Below are positions 27,292 to 38,380 of a stretch of DNA of 64,000 bases, piece by piece; position 1 is the first letter of the stretch, and each line of letters starts with the position of its first letter. The notes beneath the pieces were generated by a model. It was not told where the DNA came from, did no database searches, and saw only the letters and a list, made by a program, of their open reading frames with translations. The stretch is from Anabaena minutissima FACHB-250 (lineage in GTDB: Bacteria > Cyanobacteriota > Cyanobacteriia > Cyanobacteriales > Nostocaceae). A program made the translations under genes and the position numbers. The DNA is taken from contig NZ_JACJRG010000008.1 in the NCBI RefSeq assembly GCF_014697125.1, forward strand, positions 1-64,000, in the 5' to 3' direction.

Positions 27292-28854
27292 ATGGAAATC
27301 TTTGATTATGTAATTTTAGGAGCTGGATTAGGTGGATTAGCAACAGCCGCTTGCTTAACACGTCAGGGATATAATGTCGCAGTTTTAGAAAAACACTATT
27401 TACCTGGCGGTTGCTGTCACACCTTTGATTATGGGGAATATAGTTTTTGTGCTGATGTGCATTATATTTCTCAATGTGGTAGTGGTCAAGCGATCGCGCA
27501 ATTTCTCAGCTATATTAACCGAGATGTACCCTTTAATAGCCTAAATCCAGATTGCATAGATCGCATCATCACACCAGAGGCAGATTTTCGGATTCCCCTA
27601 GGGTGGGAAAGTCTGCGTTACCGATTGCTTTCTACTTTCCCGGAAGAAGCTAATGCTATCAACCGCTACTGTGATGAAATTCAGCAACTCCATCACGAAA
27701 TTCGCAGTTTAGGGCAAGAAGTGCGTTGGTATGATCAAAAATGGTCTGACTGGTTAAAGTTGCCAAAATATTTCAATCTTTTTCGCAAGCGCAGTTGGAC
27801 TCTGCAAGATTTATATAATCATGTCGGGTTATCACCTAAATTACAAGCCATCCTAGCCGGACAAAGTGGCGACTATGCACTACCACCCCAAGAAATAGCC
27901 CTGCTTACCCATACTTCCCTAGTTTGGGACTATTCCGAAGGTGCTTATTATCCCAAACATCACTTTAAGCACTTTGTAGACACCATTGTTGATGCCATTA
28001 CCGCCAGTGGGGGTGTAATTGCCTATGCTACCACCGTTAATCATATCCAAGTTAGTAACGGTAGTGTTCATAGTGTATTAGCTGATGGCAAAATCTATCG
28101 TGCTACGAAGGCTTATATTAGCGACCTTGACCCCAAATTAACAGTAGAGTTGATGCACGAGAATGAAGCCATCACCCATAGAGAACGTCGGCGGTTGACT
28201 GGCTATGAATATTCAGCTAGTGCTTTTAATATTTACCTGGGTTTAGATAGCCGCTTTCAACCAGAACGTTATGGCATCGGTAATTGGAATACTTGGTACT
28301 ATCCTACAGGCAACTTAAACAGAGAATATCAACAACAATTGCAAGGTGACTTTAGCCAACCGTGGATTTTCCTGTCTTGTCCAACTATGAAATCACATGA
28401 ACCGGGAATAGCCCCAGAAGGACATCATATTCTAGAAATTGCCACCGTTTGCCCTTACGCACCTTTTGAACATCTGCACAAAACTGACTTACAAGCTTAC
28501 AAGGCCAAAAAACGTGAAGTTTACCAACAAATCATGCACAGTGTTAGGGATTTGATTCCTGACATAGACAATTACACGCGCATGAAGGTTTACGGTACAC
28601 CTACAACCAGCGAATATTATCTAGGACAACCAGAAGGGAATATTTATGGGGCGAAATTAGTACCCCAACAAGTAGGATTAAATCGCATAGGATACACGAC
28701 GGAATTACCAAACCTGTTTTTAGTGGGTGCAAGTGCTGGGTATCCCAGTATACCGAGTGTAATTGGCAATGGGATGGATGTTGTAGAACTGCTGACAGGG
28801 GAATCAGTACGGCGGAAAGTTAACACACTTAAGCCTTTAGTAGCAGCCAACTAA
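27292..28854 (+). CDS. CrtISO/phytoene desaturase-like FAD oxidoreductase
   Basis: 520 residues with an N-terminal Rossmann FAD motif (YVILGAGLGGLATAACL), the GGCCHTF segment and the C-terminal FAD-binding end (GLNRIGYTTELPNLFLVGASAGYPSIPSVIGNGMDV). This is the carotenoid isomerase / retinol saturase-like branch; it likely acts on a polyene or carotenoid at the membrane. The bona fide crtISO (crtH) cannot be distinguished from paralogues by reading. The start has a perfect AGGAGG. Single gene, convergent with psaK. Confidence 0.85.
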   Translation: MEIFDYVILGAGLGGLATAACLTRQGYNVAVLEKHYLPGGCCHTFDYGEYSFCADVHYISQCGSGQAIAQFLSYINRDVPFNSLNPDCIDRIITPEADFRIPLGWESLRYRLLSTFPEEANAINRYCDEIQQLHHEIRSLGQEVRWYDQKWSDWLKLPKYFNLFRKRSWTLQDLYNHVGLSPKLQAILAGQSGDYALPPQEIALLTHTSLVWDYSEGAYYPKHHFKHFVDTIVDAITASGGVIAYATTVNHIQVSNGSVHSVLADGKIYRATKAYISDLDPKLTVELMHENEAITHRERRRLTGYEYSASAFNIYLGLDSRFQPERYGIGNWNTWYYPTGNLNREYQQQLQGDFSQPWIFLSCPTMKSHEPGIAPEGHHILEIATVCPYAPFEHLHKTDLQAYKAKKREVYQQIMHSVRDLIPDIDNYTRMKVYGTPTTSEYYLGQPEGNIYGAKLVPQQVGLNRIGYTTELPNLFLVGASAGYPSIPSVIGNGMDVVELLTGESVRRKVNTLKPLVAAN

Positions 28855-28865
28855 CAAATAAAAAA

Positions 28866-28891
28866 GAGCCAGAGAATATATTCCCTGGCTC
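28866..28891 (-). terminator. Terminator between psaK and the CrtISO-like gene
   Basis: GAGCCAGAGAA (28866-28876) pairs with TTCCCTGGCTC (28881-28891), one mismatch, 4-base loop. On the minus strand it is followed by TTTTTTATTT, so it primarily serves psaK; on the plus strand no T-run follows. Confidence 0.7.
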
Positions 28892-29003
28892 ATAGATACA
28901 GACACAACAATCAATAACTACATTATTTAGGTAAGTAGAAAATAACCTCAAATCAGCAAAAATATTTTGCTGATTTCTACTGTTTACTTCCTAAGTTTTT
29001 ATC

Positions 29004-29264
29004 CTAAAATCTACCCAGGTAATGTAGTCCTAAAATCATACCTACTCCTAAGATGTGGCCAAAGGCTGTAGTTGCTAATAAAGCGGGTAAACCAAAGCCA
29101 CCGAAGAGATTAGAAGAAGGTAAAGCTGGTTCTGAACTGGGATACTTGATGCTGAATTTGCCAAAGGTGATGGCAATGATATTGGCAATAATCATGAAAA
29201 TCCCAACTGTGGGACTCCATTCCAGGGGTGCGGTGGCAGCAGCGAGTAAGGTTGAAGTTAACAC
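29004..29264 (-). CDS. psaK: Photosystem I reaction centre subunit PsaK
   Basis: 86 residues with two membrane helices: WSPTVGIFMIIANIIAITFG and FGLPALLATTAFGHILGVGMILGL, with the loop IKYPSSEPALP between. This is the PsaK pattern; PsaK sits at the periphery of photosystem I and helps bind antenna and allows state transitions. The start is GTG 29264, with AGGAG 11 bases upstream on the minus strand. Cyanobacteria often carry several psaK copies, so this may be a paralogue. Confidence 0.9.
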   Translation of the reverse strand: MLTSTLLAAATAPLEWSPTVGIFMIIANIIAITFGKFSIKYPSSEPALPSSNLFGGFGLPALLATTAFGHILGVGMILGLHYLGRF

Positions 29265-31825
<2,561 letters not shown>

Positions 31826-31853
31826 GTAATGTGATTCAGTTTTAATAGATTCC

Positions 31854-31888
31854 ATAACCCCGAATTTTGAGAAAATCGGGGTTATTTC
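31854..31888 (+). terminator. Hairpin after nifH
   Basis: ATAACCCCGA (31854-31863) pairs with TCGGGGTTAT (31876-31885), then TTCTG. The T-run is short, so termination may be partial and sufE may receive read-through. Confidence 0.55.
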
Positions 31889-31988
31889 TGTTCACCATCT
31901 TTTTTTGGAGTAGCTGGGCAATTCTGCGATCGCCTAGATGGAAGATAATCTACACTCAAAGAAAGACCGATTATTCGCAACTGCTGTT

Positions 31989-32429
31989 ATGTCTTCAACT
32001 TTAGACTCCTTACCGCCTGCTCTAGCTAAAATTGTCCAGCGTTTTCAACGGGCGACAGACCCAAAACGACGCTATGAACAACTCATCTGGTATGCTCAAA
32101 AGATGCCAGCGTTTCCAGAAGCTGATAAAGTCCCAGAAAATAAAGTCCCTGGTTGTGTTTCGCAAGTATATGTTACCGCAACTTTGCATGATGGTAAGGT
32201 TACATATCAGGGAGATTCTGATTCACAATTGACGAAAGGATTACTCGCCCTATTAATTGAAGGCTTAAACGAACTAGCACCTACCGCAATTGTGGAACTC
32301 ACACCAGATTTTATCCAAGCGACTGGTTTAAATGTCAGCCTTACCCCTTCCCGCGCCAATGGGTTTTATAACATTTTTAAAACTATGCAAAAAAAAGCGT
32401 TGGAATGTAAGTTAGACCTGCCAAACTAA
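31989..32429 (+). CDS. sufE: SufE family iron-sulfur assembly protein
   Basis: 146 residues from ATG 31989 (MSSTLDSLPPALAKIVQRFQ), the point where family similarity begins; the frame is open to an ATG at 31938, with no better ribosome site. The sulfur-accepting Cys56 lies in KVPGCVSQVY and the ASRANGFYNIF-like end (TPSRANGFYNIFKTM) is typical. SufE takes sulfane sulfur from cysteine desulfurase (SufS). Placement right after nifH suggests service to nitrogenase cluster assembly, although SufE also serves general needs. Confidence 0.9.
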   Translation: MSSTLDSLPPALAKIVQRFQRATDPKRRYEQLIWYAQKMPAFPEADKVPENKVPGCVSQVYVTATLHDGKVTYQGDSDSQLTKGLLALLIEGLNELAPTAIVELTPDFIQATGLNVSLTPSRANGFYNIFKTMQKKALECKLDLPN

Positions 32430-32462
32430 AAGTATTGTGACAACTACCCAATATTTAGTGCG

Positions 32463-33374
32463 ATGTCTACCAGTTTATTATCAACCTATGACCCTACTGG
32501 ATTTGGTGGAGTAGTTCAAGAATATGTCTGGCAATGGGAAAATCAACCATTGCGCGTTGTTTATGAAACTCTGGGCGATGGTTCACCTCTATTACTATTG
32601 CCAGCTTTTAGTAGCGTATCCACCCGTCAAGAAATGGCTGGATTGGCTAGGCTACTAGCTCCTCATTTTCAAGTAGTAGCTATAGACTGGCCGGGTTTTG
32701 GGCAATCTTCACGCCCTAGTATAGATTACCGACCAGAGATTTATCAGCAATTTCTGGGGGATTTCGTTCACGCTGTGTTTTCTACTCCCATTACTGTCAT
32801 GGCAGCTGGTCACGCTACGAGTTATGTGTTGCAATTAGCCCACAAACAGCCAGATACTTTTTTAAAGATTGTCTTGATTGCACCGACTTGGCGCGGCCCT
32901 TTACCGACAATGGGGGCAAATCCACTTTTAGCTGGTGTAGTTAGGGGATTAGTGCGATCGCCTATTGTCGGTCAAATCCTCTACAAACTCAACACCACAC
33001 CTTCTTTCTTACGGTTTATGTATCGTCGCCATGTCTTTGTTGATACAGCGAAACTCACACCCAGTTTCATGGAAAAGAAATGGCAATCCACCCAAAAACC
33101 AGGAGCTAGGTTTGCTTCTGCGGCTTTTGTGACTGGTAATATTGATGCAGTACACAATCAATCTGACTTTTTAGCACTTGTACAGTCCTTATCTGTTCCC
33201 CTCATAGTAGTGATTGCAGAATCGAGTCCCCCCAAATCACGCGCCGAAATGGAGGCTGTCGCTGGACTCCCAGGGGTTAGAAGCGTTGTACTTCCCGGTT
33301 CTTTGGGAATGCACGAGGAATACCCAGCAGAGATTTTTACAGCCATTGAGGATTTTTTACGATTAAATCATTAA
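32463..33374 (+). CDS. Alpha/beta-hydrolase fold protein with degenerate active site
   Basis: 303 residues with the alpha/beta-hydrolase layout: VYETLGDGSPLLLLPAFSS, AIDWPGFGQS, PLIVVIAESSPP and a late HEEYP. The nucleophile elbow, normally GxSxG, reads AAGHATSY, so the nucleophilic Ser is missing. It is 33 bases after sufE and may be co-transcribed. Possibly a binding or assembly factor, not a hydrolase. No other family is suggested. Confidence 0.8.
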   Translation: MSTSLLSTYDPTGFGGVVQEYVWQWENQPLRVVYETLGDGSPLLLLPAFSSVSTRQEMAGLARLLAPHFQVVAIDWPGFGQSSRPSIDYRPEIYQQFLGDFVHAVFSTPITVMAAGHATSYVLQLAHKQPDTFLKIVLIAPTWRGPLPTMGANPLLAGVVRGLVRSPIVGQILYKLNTTPSFLRFMYRRHVFVDTAKLTPSFMEKKWQSTQKPGARFASAAFVTGNIDAVHNQSDFLALVQSLSVPLIVVIAESSPPKSRAEMEAVAGLPGVRSVVLPGSLGMHEEYPAEIFTAIEDFLRLNH

Positions 33375-33380
33375 AGCTTT

Positions 33381-33426
33381 GTAGTAAGGGCTTTAGCCCT
33401 TTTTTAAGGACTAAAGTCCTGACTAC
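33381..33426. repeat. Large imperfect palindrome after the hydrolase gene
   Basis: GTAGTAAGGGCTTTAG (33381-33396) pairs with CTAAAGTCCTGACTAC (33411-33426) at 14 of 16 positions; nested palindromes AGGGCTTTAGCCCT and AGGACTAAAGTCCT. A common Nostoc-type intergenic repeat; it may act as a bidirectional terminator. Half of it recurs at 62723-62743. Confidence 0.65.
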
Positions 33427-33485
33427 GAACTCAATCACAAGTCTTTCACATTGCAAAATACATGGTTTGATTTATTACCGCCAAC

Positions 33486-34376
33486 TTAAGAATTCAAACT
33501 TTTTACAGTCCGTTTTTTCAGATGAGAAATAGACAAAGCTAATAAACCAGCGAATCCTAAAGCAATAGTAGTAGAAGGTTCTGGTACTTTCTCAACTCTG
33601 AAATCAAAGCTAAATGTACCAGACTCTAGATTGTTATTAGTACCTAAATCCACCAGCTTAAATGTTGCGGAGTAAGTACCTGGAGTTGCTGTTTTCTGAG
33701 TCCAAAAAGTAGGGGTGAAGGAAAAATCGTCACCACCACCGAGGGTATAAATATCACCAAGAGAATTGAGGATATTTTCACCTGCCTCATTCGCAATATT
33801 CAATCCACTACTAATTTCCAGCAACTGTAGACCAATTGTTGCACCCGTCAGAGACGACTGCCAACGACCACCAGAACTATTAAATAAATACTGGTCGTCT
33901 TCTTCTAAAGCACCAGCTAAAGATGTTATGGATTGGATGTTTAGATTGCTATATTCTTCATGGGTGTCAGAGCTAATCAAGCGACCAGAATAAATCCCTG
34001 TACCCGGTAATAATTTTAGTGGTGGAATTCCTGTATAAGTCTCAGGTATTCTATTATTTGCACTGGTTGAATTAATACTGGGGCTATCTACAGCACCTAA
34101 GTAGCTATAAGTCCCAATACCATGAAAATGATTACTCGCAGGGTTTGCTTCCCGGTGTGCAGATAAGAAGGTCAAACGATTGTAGTTCGGGTTATCTAAT
34201 CCTGCATATGTCCCGCTTGAAAGAACTTGTAACCCATCTAAGCCAATGTAATATTCAGTGTCATCATGAGCTTGTGCAGGTGCAATAGCTGTAGATACAA
34301 CTAATGGCGCAGCAGCCAAAAAGCCCACAGCAACATAAGCTTGCTTGTGCCAAAAGCTAGTGTATTTTGAAACCAC
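33486..34376 (-). CDS. Zur-regulated PEP-CTERM protein (all3515 family)
   Basis: 296 residues from GTG 34376, chosen because GGGAG lies six bases upstream; a TTG at 34409 would place the start at the Zur box. Signal peptide (YVAVGFLAAAPLVVS...AQA), an AHDD motif right after cleavage, several His residues (SNHFHGIG), and a C-terminal PEP-CTERM sorting tail (VPEPSTTIALGFAGLLALSISHLKKR). This matches the cyanobacterial family named after all3515 of Anabaena 7120, reported as Zur-repressed. A Zur-type palindrome sits 34 bases upstream. It may store or capture zinc at the surface; that is inference. Confidence 0.85.
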   Translation of the reverse strand: MVSKYTSFWHKQAYVAVGFLAAAPLVVSTAIAPAQAHDDTEYYIGLDGLQVLSSGTYAGLDNPNYNRLTFLSAHREANPASNHFHGIGTYSYLGAVDSPSINSTSANNRIPETYTGIPPLKLLPGTGIYSGRLISSDTHEEYSNLNIQSITSLAGALEEDDQYLFNSSGGRWQSSLTGATIGLQLLEISSGLNIANEAGENILNSLGDIYTLGGGDDFSFTPTFWTQKTATPGTYSATFKLVDLGTNNNLESGTFSFDFRVEKVPEPSTTIALGFAGLLALSISHLKKRTVKSLNS

Positions 34377-34409
34377 TAGGGTTCTCCCTGAAAGTATAAT
34401 TTTTACCAA

Positions 34410-34424
34410 CGATAATGATTATCA
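34410..34424. promoter_or_regulatory. Zur-type operator 1
   Basis: CGATAATGATTATCA, a 7-1-7 palindrome differing from the Anabaena Zur consensus TGATAATNATTATCA at one base. Lies just upstream of the PEP-CTERM gene. Confidence 0.85.
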
Positions 34425-34594
34425 TGCTCTTTATGGGTTTGTCAATGAAGAATTTGTTAAAAATAGAAGTCCTCAATCCTGGTGAATTGTGAATATTTAT
34501 GACTAAGTACAGATGCCAAAAACAGCAAATAGTGTAGATTGCAGCTTGCATTAATGGCAAATTCACACAAAAATATAAAAGGATTTATGATGGG

Positions 34595-34609
34595 TGATAA
34601 TGATTATCC
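34595..34609. promoter_or_regulatory. Zur-type operator 2
   Basis: TGATAATGATTATCC, one mismatch from the Zur consensus, 28 bases before the CobW-family start. The two boxes face divergent genes in a 261-base gap. Confidence 0.85.
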
Positions 34610-34637
34610 ATAAGGTGAGATAAGAGGTTTTAAAAGT

Positions 34638-35615
34638 ATGGTTGCTGACGTAATGATAAATTCAGTTCCCGTGACTGTTTTGACTGGCTATTTAGGAGCA
34701 GGTAAAACAACTCTACTTAATCACATCCTCACCTACGAACACGGCAAAAAAGTGGCTGTGATTGTTAATGAATTTGGGGAAGTCGGCATTGATAATCAAT
34801 TAGTAATTGATGCCGATGAAGAAATATTTGAGATGAACAATGGCTGTATTTGTTGTACCGTCAGAGGGGATTTAATTCGCATCATTAATAATTTGATGAA
34901 GCGACGCGATAAGTTTGACCATTTAGTTATAGAAACAACTGGATTAGCCGACCCTGCACCAGTAATTCAGACATTCTTTGTAGATGAAGATATGCAAAGC
35001 CAACTGGCTTTAGATGCAGTGGTGACAGTGGTTGATGCCAAGCATATTTGGCAGCACTGGGATGCCGATGAAGCTCAAGAACAGATTGCTTTTGCCGATG
35101 TAATTTTACTTAATAAAACAGATTTAGTAACCCCAGCAGAATTAGATGAATTAGAAAAGCGGATTCGGTCGATGAATGCGATGGCGAAAATCCACCGCAC
35201 CCAAAATTCAGAATTAGCAATGGATGCTTTATTAGGTGTGAATGCGTTTGATTTAGATCGCGCATTAGAAATAGATCCGAATTTTTTGGGTGAAGATACC
35301 CACGAACATGATGATAGTATTTTTTCTGTAGCCTTGGTAGATTCAGGGGAACTGGATGGGCAGAAATTAAATGCTTGGCTTTCAGAATTATTGCGTACCC
35401 AAGGCCCAGATATCTTTCGGATGAAAGGCATATTAAATATTGCTGGAGAAGATAATAGATTTGTCTTCCAAGGTGTGCATATGATATTGGATGGCAGACC
35501 GGATAGACCCTGGAAAGATAGCGAGAACCGGAAAAATGAACTGGTTTTTATCGGTCGCAATCTTGATGAAGCTCAATTGAAACAAGATTTTCTTGCTTGT
35601 ATGGCAGCTGAGTAG
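34638..35615 (+). CDS. CobW/COG0523 family GTPase (zinc-responsive)
   Basis: 325 residues. P-loop GYLGAGKT, Switch region with the CICC metal motif (NGCICCTVRGDL), NKTD specificity motif and the C-terminal CobW_C domain. COG0523 GTPases are metallochaperones that use GTP to hand zinc (or cobalt) to target enzymes; members repressed by Zur act in zinc scarcity. Box 34595-34609 supports Zur control. The WD40 gene follows about 200 bases later. The His-rich linker seen in some members is short (EDTHEHDD). Confidence 0.92.
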   Translation: MVADVMINSVPVTVLTGYLGAGKTTLLNHILTYEHGKKVAVIVNEFGEVGIDNQLVIDADEEIFEMNNGCICCTVRGDLIRIINNLMKRRDKFDHLVIETTGLADPAPVIQTFFVDEDMQSQLALDAVVTVVDAKHIWQHWDADEAQEQIAFADVILLNKTDLVTPAELDELEKRIRSMNAMAKIHRTQNSELAMDALLGVNAFDLDRALEIDPNFLGEDTHEHDDSIFSVALVDSGELDGQKLNAWLSELLRTQGPDIFRMKGILNIAGEDNRFVFQGVHMILDGRPDRPWKDSENRKNELVFIGRNLDEAQLKQDFLACMAAE

Positions 35616-35770
35616 GGAGTGCTGAGTGCTGTTAGCGGTAGCGGGGCGTTTAGCCCGTGCTGAGTAGGGAGTAAAGAGCGTGAAATTATTAGCATTACCC
35701 TCTGCTCCCTTGCTTCCCTTACTCTTTCTTCTACTTCCTAATCCCCAGTCCCCAATCCCCAGTTATTTAA
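35616..35770. repeat. STRR blocks with GTTAGCGGTAGCG insert
   Basis: GTGCTGA heptamers, then the GTTAGCGGTAGCGGGGCG insert (35631 onward), GTGCTGAGTAGGGAG, CTGCTCC-like units and CCCCAGT/CCCCAAT heptamers at 35740-35763. This fills most of the gap between the CobW and WD40 genes. Confidence 0.8.
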
Positions 35771-35812
35771 TTTTGAATTTTGAATTGATTTGGCCCCAAT
35801 CCCTAGATCACT

Positions 35813-36874
35813 ATGAACCTCACAACTAGCAAATCAAAAGAATTTGAAGAACACTATTCCGGAACACTCGCAGATTATGTAACTGCGATCGCCTGGTCGC
35901 CATTAGGTGATACTCTAGCTGCAACCTCGGCGGCTGGGGAAGTGGTACTTTGGCAAGATGGCGAATTAACAACTTTGCAAAGTGGTGAAGGTCAATCAGT
36001 AGATTGTGTGGCTTTCTCCAGGGATGGTCAATTTTTAGCCGTTGGTGGACAGGATGGACGGGTGAGAATTTGGCAGGGACAGGAATTAATTACCAGCTTA
36101 GAAAATGCCCCTGCTTGGGTGGATAAGCTAGCTTGGAATCATGTTAATAACCAGTTGGCTTTTAGTTTAGGGCGTTACGTCCAAGTTTGGGATGCGGATA
36201 ATCGTGAGGTGATTGTCACGTTGAATTTTTCTGACTCCTCCGCATTGAGTATTGATTGGCGGATTGATGGGGAATATCTCGCCATTGGTGGAAACCAAGG
36301 AGTTAAAATTTGGCACTCTCAAAACTGGGAGGAAGAACCATATCTTCTCAGTATGCCTACTGTCAGCGTCGCTATGGGTTGGTCAACCGATGGCAAATTC
36401 CTGGCTTCCGGTAACATGGATCGCAGCGTCACTGTTTTGGAATGGAACAATCCCGACCCTTGGGTGATGCGTGGCTTCCCTGGTAAGATTCGTCAATTGG
36501 CTTGGTCAGAAATTAATACCAAAATCGGTGCGCCATTGTTAGCTACTTCCAGTGTGGAAGGGATTGTGGTCTGGGAAAAGCTAGAGGATGAGAACTTGGG
36601 TTGGGAAGCGCGGGTTTTGACTAATCACGTGGGTGTGATTAATGCGATCGCTTTTGCGCCTCAAAGTTCTCTGTTAGCTTCGGCGGCTACAGATGGCTGG
36701 TTGTGTTTGTGGAACAAAGCCCAGCAAGTATCCCAAATTCTCACAGGCGTAGCTGATGGCTTTTCTACCTTAGCTTGGCATCCTCAAGGTAAATTATTAG
36801 CCGCAGGTGGTGACAAAGGAGAAATCTTCATTTGGTCAAAAGTATTACGCGGTCAAGGCTTCGGACGTGGTTAA
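35813..36874 (+). CDS. WD40 repeat protein
   Basis: 353 residues made of about seven WD40 repeats (for example VTAIAWSPLGDTLAATSAAGEVVLW, VDCVAFSRDGQFLAVGGQDGRVRIW, FSTLAWHPQGKLLAAGGDKGEIFIW), forming a single beta-propeller with no enzyme domain and no signal peptide. It follows a Zur-boxed CobW gene, an order I recall for all1751-all1750 in Anabaena 7120. A role as partner or client of the metallochaperone is plausible but unproven. Confidence 0.88.
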   Translation: MNLTTSKSKEFEEHYSGTLADYVTAIAWSPLGDTLAATSAAGEVVLWQDGELTTLQSGEGQSVDCVAFSRDGQFLAVGGQDGRVRIWQGQELITSLENAPAWVDKLAWNHVNNQLAFSLGRYVQVWDADNREVIVTLNFSDSSALSIDWRIDGEYLAIGGNQGVKIWHSQNWEEEPYLLSMPTVSVAMGWSTDGKFLASGNMDRSVTVLEWNNPDPWVMRGFPGKIRQLAWSEINTKIGAPLLATSSVEGIVVWEKLEDENLGWEARVLTNHVGVINAIAFAPQSSLLASAATDGWLCLWNKAQQVSQILTGVADGFSTLAWHPQGKLLAAGGDKGEIFIWSKVLRGQGFGRG

Positions 36875-36891
36875 GTTCTACACAGTAACTA

Positions 36892-37224
36892 ATGTTGAAG
36901 CTCATCAATAAAATTGGCTATGCTGTATCAACAGCAGTCTTTAATATTTGCAGTATGAACCAAGTCAAACTGTTTTTGCTTGCCTTTCCTGTGATTCTGT
37001 CATCTATACTAGTGGCAGCCAACCCAGCTAATGCTAGTATCAAATCCATATATACCACCCCAATACTGACACTAGAACATATTCAACCATTTTCAGAAAT
37101 AGCAATCCCACATTTGACTCAAACATCTAATCCTATCACCGAACAACTAGGTTGTAATTGTGCTAATTGCCTTCAGTCTAAATTTCAACTTTTACAAGGT
37201 AAATTGCCATCTATAGATTTTTAA
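36892..37224 (+). CDS. Small exported protein with CNCANC motif
   Basis: 110 residues from ATG 36892, or 89 from the ATG at 36955 that begins a clean signal peptide (MNQVKLFLLAFPVILSSILV, cleavage near NANA). The mature protein is short and ends with LGCNCANCLQSKF, a compact Cys-x-Cys-x2-Cys motif suited to binding metal or forming disulfides. It starts 17 bases after the WD40 stop, so it is likely in the same mRNA. No named family is recognised. Confidence 0.65.
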   Translation: MLKLINKIGYAVSTAVFNICSMNQVKLFLLAFPVILSSILVAANPANASIKSIYTTPILTLEHIQPFSEIAIPHLTQTSNPITEQLGCNCANCLQSKFQLLQGKLPSIDF

Positions 37225-37377
37225 TCCCGTTAAAAATTATAAATATCATCTTAGGCACAGCATTTCTGTGCCTTTACTGTGTATGTTTATTTAATTTTTT
37301 GATCAAAAAACTAGTAGTAAATAAATAATTGCTACTCATGAAAATTAGCTGTTTTACACATTCAGCATGGTTAAAAT

Positions 37378-38367
37378 ATGTCAAAAAAACTACTAAACAA
37401 TATTTGCTTACGACTTGGATTTTTCTTTTTAACAGTTGGATTTTTCGGCTGTGGAAATCAATCTATAAATACATCCTTCACTCAGACTTCTACCACAGTC
37501 GATGAAAATCTTCCTAAAGTTGTAGTTACTACCAGTGTACTTTGTGACTTAGCCAAACAAATTGCAGAAAATACAATTAATCTTACCTGTATAATTCCTC
37601 CTAACACAAATGCCCAAGATTATCAACCAAAACCAGAAGACCTGACAGCGATTGAAGAAGCAAAATTAATTTTTTATAATGGTTATAATCTAGAGCCAGC
37701 ATTAACTAAAATAATTACAGCGACAAAAACTCCAACTACTAAAATAGCTGTTAATCAAGTTGCACTTCCTAAAGCACGACAATTTCAGGTAAATGGTCGC
37801 CCAGTCATTAATCCTTATATTTGGCATCATCCCCAAAATGCTATCAAAATGGTGGAAGTTATTAATAACAACTTAAAGAAATTATCCCCCAGAGATGCAG
37901 ATATTTATCAAGAAAATACCAAACGAATCATAATTGAACTCACACAGATAGATAGTTGGATCAAATCAAGAATTGCGAGTATTCCTAAAGATAAACTGAA
38001 AGTTGTCACAACCAATAATGCCATAGATTATTACACCAAAGCTTATGGTATTCCTTCAGCCAGTTTTGGCACTGAAGAACAAGCTACAAATCAACGTGTC
38101 AAAAATTTGGTGCAATACATCCAAAAGTCGAAAGTACCAACAATTTTTCTAGAGACGACAGTTAATCCTGAGTTAATGGAGTCTGTAGCAGCAGAAGCAA
38201 ATGTTAAATTATCAGAAAGACAACTATATACTAAAAGTCTGGGAGAACCGGGAAGTGATGCAGATACCTATCAAAAGATGATGTTTGCCAATACACGCAC
38301 CATTGTAGAAGGTTTAGGTGGAACATACTTAATTTTTCCACCCAGAATTCAACAGTCACAACCTTAG
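37378..38367 (+). CDS. ZnuA-like metal ABC transporter substrate-binding lipoprotein
   Basis: 329 residues with a lipoprotein-type signal (FFLTVGFFGC, Cys25) and the cluster A-I layout (VVTTSVLCDLAKQI, DYQPKPEDL, ETTVNPELME, DADTYQKMM). It should bind Zn2+ or Mn2+ outside the inner membrane. The usual first His ligand (in DPHxYxP) is Gln80 (NAQDYQP), and the second (NPHxW) is Tyr147, though His150-His151 follow. No permease or ATPase gene is adjacent, so it must use a transporter encoded elsewhere or have another role. Confidence 0.85.
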   Translation: MSKKLLNNICLRLGFFFLTVGFFGCGNQSINTSFTQTSTTVDENLPKVVVTTSVLCDLAKQIAENTINLTCIIPPNTNAQDYQPKPEDLTAIEEAKLIFYNGYNLEPALTKIITATKTPTTKIAVNQVALPKARQFQVNGRPVINPYIWHHPQNAIKMVEVINNNLKKLSPRDADIYQENTKRIIIELTQIDSWIKSRIASIPKDKLKVVTTNNAIDYYTKAYGIPSASFGTEEQATNQRVKNLVQYIQKSKVPTIFLETTVNPELMESVAAEANVKLSERQLYTKSLGEPGSDADTYQKMMFANTRTIVEGLGGTYLIFPPRIQQSQP

Positions 38368-38380
38368 ATTTTTATGCTTG

